NCBI GenBank assembly: GCA_016709495.1 | Contig: JADJMS010000002.1 | Location: forward strand, 1-64,000 | Origin: Candidatus Dechloromonas phosphorivorans | GTDB lineage: Bacteria > Pseudomonadota > Gammaproteobacteria > Burkholderiales > Rhodocyclaceae | Length of the DNA stretch: 64,000 nt | Direction: 5' to 3' | In this document: positions 61,555 through 64,000 of the stretch, one piece after another | Numbering within the stretch: position 1 is the stretch's first letter | How the letters are laid out: every line of letters starts with the position of its first letter | Notes under the pieces: generated by a model | Told to the model about the DNA's origin: nothing | The model's database searches: none | The model's input: the letters and a program-made list of their open reading frames with translations, nothing else | Made by a program: the position numbers and the translations under genes

Positions 61555-63506
61555 TCAATACAGATAGGGTGAATTTGGAATCCGACAAGGACCAATATCA
61601 CCTTCAAGTGCCGGCAATCTGAATACAGACTCACCAACGGTTTCTGTACCGAGCACGATCACGCTAGCGCGTATCCGGGCAAAAATCCACAACGCATTTG
61701 ATTTTGTGTAGGTAAGATTAAAAGTTGCTACGCCACTTGCATCAGTTGTTACCGTTGATGGCAAGGTGCCTGAAGCAGAATTTGGCGGTGTTAATTTGCC
61801 ATCACTGGTGCTGGCTACGCCACTGGTACTCAACAATCCAGTAACACCAAGCGGGAAAGGGATTCGCAAGCCATCCTCACCAGGGTCCAGTGCCTGATTT
61901 TCGTTGCTGTCTTCATTTAAGAAATCACCGTAACCACTGGTTACATCACAACCACGGCCTTCCGCATTAAAGGAAACAGGGAAAGAACTTAGCGATACTT
62001 TGGCTCCGACAACTGAGTTACCGTTGGAATCAGCGACCACAACAGAAATCGGCATAATATATAAGGAATTGTTGCCCCCCACCTCCGTAACAGTAGAGCG
62101 CCCAATGCTTACCGAACCAGCCGTCCCACCAATGGTCAGCTTCGCATCATCTCCAGAAGGAGCGATACTGGTGGTGAGTGATTTACCCACAACAGAAGCT
62201 CGGATAACGACACCGCCTGTAGTGGACGACAGGGAACCAGCAGTAAAGGTCGATTTAGCTTGACCGAGCACTTGGCCGGAACTCGTCGTGCCTGCAGTCA
62301 TGACAATGGCTGGCGAAACAGTTTCTCCGACACCAGTGTTCTTGATAATTTCGAAGGCAACAGGTGCATCACCAACCGGATTGCCTGACAGATCAGTTAC
62401 GGTTGCGATAAGCGTAGATATACCGCTGGTCGATCCCAGTGTTTGCGGAACGACAGTGGGCGTTGCCTGAATAGTGATTCTGTAAGCATTTGCAAGACTA
62501 GCAGAGAACGCAACAGTCATTTTATCTACTGTTGAAGGCTTGGCTTCATCGTAAATTTGAACCGTAGCCACCCCGGCTATTGATGCTTTAAGGTCAGCAC
62601 TAACTGTCTTTTTGTCTGGGTCAACGGCCTTGGTAATTGTGTTGCGACCTGTTGAATCCCAGCCACCCAAAGACGAAACGAAGGTAACGCTACTGGATGA
62701 TGGCGCCTGAACAGTAATGGTAAGCGGTGTTTCAAGGCTAGCTGAGGCTGATTTGCTTGGATGTGAGGTAATCAGGAACCACAGCCCCTGGCGATGAGGT
62801 GACCACATATTCAGCAGTTGTTGCCTTTTCACCGGCGCCGGTTGCTGTTACAACGGCTGTTCCCGGCGTTGCACCTTTCACTGTAACAACCAACTGCCCA
62901 CTACTGTTGGTCTTGCCAGAATCAGGGGAGAGGGTTACCGAACCAGAGCCTGAGGAGGCAAAACTGACCGTTGTATTCGCCAGTGGATTACCGGAGGCAT
63001 CCTTAAGGGTAGCCGTCACGGTAGAACTGGTTCCATCAACAACGAGATTGGTCGCAGCCGAGGTAACACTGATTGTGGCACCGTTGATCACTACAGGAAT
63101 TTGCTGGTTGACTGAACCAACAGAAGCTGTGATAGTGGCTGTACGGCTACTGGGATCTGCTGAACCAGCGGTGAAGGTCACAGTTGCGGCACCATCGGTG
63201 CCAGCAGTCACTGATCCAGCTGACAAAGCACCGGAGTCTGCCTTGAAAGTAATGACAGCTTTAGCTATAGCAGCATGATCTGCATCCAATGCTGTTGCCT
63301 TGACCGTGGTGGAGTCACTACCGTCAGATTTAATCTTGGATTGGCTGGTGGTCAGGAGAATCGATGCGACCGGTTTTACTGGTGGTTGTCGTTGATGAAG
63401 AACTGCTACTCCCCCCACCGCCGCCGCCACCGCCGCAACCACCCACGAGCAAGACTGCCGAGGCTAATGCGACACCCAAAGCATTTCTGAGATTGAAAAT
63501 TTTCAT
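61555..63506 (-). CDS. Surface lipoprotein with bacterial Ig-like (Big_1) repeats, two frameshifts
   Basis: A predicted surface lipoprotein of about 650 residues. MKIFNLRNALGVALASAVLL and the lipobox VGGC are followed by an extreme linker of about eight Gly, six Ser and four Thr. Big_1/invasin-type domains follow (SKIKSDGSDSTTVKATALDA; LVVDGTSSTVTATLKDASGN; LIATVTDLSGNPVGDAPVAF). Near the end is an acidic, possibly calcium-binding loop (DFLNEDSNENQALDPGEDG). The frame changes near 63380 and again between about 62740 and 62790; each fits one extra base or two missing. Adhesion or a structural surface role is inferred from the domains. Confidence 0.75.
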
Positions 63507-63743
63507 TGTTGAGTTCCCAATACGGTTGTCGAAATAGCGACCGGTAATCAAAGGTGCTAACCGCAGAGCGGTTCAGCAGATCTGGATAACAAAAAATATG
63601 CAAAGGGATTCTACAGACGAGGTTTGTATACGACAAGCGTGAAACCCACAAAAATTTGCGAATTTTTAGGAATTTTTGCTTACTTATTAAAGTCTTGCCT
63701 TCGATTCTTTGTGTATTTTGTTGGGGTCTAGCATCGTTTCCGC

Positions 63744-64000
63744 TCATTCTTTGCCAAGTGCATGGTGTGGTGGCTCAAATGGCGCAGATCCGGACTCGCT
63801 AAACCAATTGACCGTGGCAAGAAACAAATACCCGGCCCCATAAACTGTCTTGATAAAAGCAGGACTGTTGGTGTTCGGTTCCAGTTTGCGACGCAAGCGG
63901 GAAATTCGGACGTCGATACTGCGATCAGTAGGTGACAAGTCGCGGCTACCCATCAATTGTTCACGTTGCAATATGCGGTTCGGGCTGCTGACAAAGGCGC
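63744..64000 (-). CDS. Response regulator of the OmpR/PhoB family, C-terminal part (cut by the window edge)
   Basis: The winged-helix DNA-binding end of a two-component regulator. LQREQLMGSRDLSPTDRSID, VRISRLRRKLEPN and FIKTVYGAGYLF are the recognition helix and wing of the OmpR type. A 20-residue tail follows (FSESGSAPFEPPHHALGKE). The gene enters from beyond 64000, so the receiver domain and any kinase partner are not visible. It is not possible to say whether it controls the neighbouring lipoprotein, which is downstream on the same strand. Confidence 0.88.
   Translation of the reverse strand, partial: AFVSSPNRILQREQLMGSRDLSPTDRSIDVRISRLRRKLEPNTNSPAFIKTVYGAGYLFLATVNWFSESGSAPFEPPHHALGKE

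Noticed and set aside
1..64000. CRISPR array, insertion-sequence transposase or rRNA operon
   Set aside because: No regularly spaced identical repeats with unique spacers, no transposase sequence and no rRNA sequence seen.

Overview
The window looks like a Betaproteobacterium of the Rhodocyclales, close to Dechloromonas/Azonexus. This is inferred from gene content (an SAH riboswitch in front of ahcY-metF, two type IV pilus loci, a PEP-CTERM protein, ZnuABC-like metal uptake) and from protein character. No search was run.

Layout. 1-1.1 kb: a probable relic of pntB and a PEP-CTERM exported protein. 1.4-4.2 kb: a small mobile element with a RstA/NicK-type Rep, an excisionase-like HTH protein, a tyrosine integrase, GGATAA iterons and origin-like hairpins. 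It lies beside two tRNA-Lys genes that have their own promoter and terminator. 4.5-11.1 kb: an MscS channel, an HDOD protein, then a methyl-cycle block on the minus strand (metK, an HD-GYP gene, an SAH riboswitch, ahcY, metF). 11.2-17.1 kb: lpxL, a damaged second lpxL, a GNAT, dapF, a DUF484 protein, xerC, a 50-residue basic protein and rlmI. 17.1-21.1 kb: a metal-uptake operon with a Cys-motif exported peptide, an outer-membrane protein, a binding protein, an ATPase and a permease. 21.2-25.6 kb: a duplicated-STAS protein, hslV, hslU, an AEC carrier and hslR. 25.6-31.2 kb (minus): lptM, lysA, an RND adaptor and an RND pump, joined by ATGA-type overlaps. 31.2-40.7 kb: cyaY, ponA, then pilMNOPQ, aroK and aroB. 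40.9-47 kb: gltB and gltD. 47-57.4 kb: a TonB-like protein divergent from pilE, fimT, pilV, pilW, pilX and pilY1. 57.6-64 kb: glmU, a small membrane protein, an EF-G paralogue, an Ig-repeat lipoprotein and the C-terminal end of an OmpR-type regulator.

How the genes work together. metK makes SAM, ahcY removes the SAH by-product under control of an SAH-sensing leader, and metF feeds methyl groups back. pilMNOPQ builds the pilus alignment complex and secretin, while the second pil locus supplies the pilin, minor pilins and a PilY1 tip adhesin. PilY1 carries an unusual Cys-rich repeat insert inside its von Willebrand A domain.

Quality warning. Ten otherwise ordinary genes, as well as the mobile element's rep and int, carry one or more single-base indels, and about half of the indels sit in homopolymers. 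Two neighbouring genes also have internal deletions. Several affected genes are normally indispensable (lysA, ahcY), so sequencing or assembly error is the likeliest cause. Where a gene is broken this way, I describe the reconstructed product and the position of the break.
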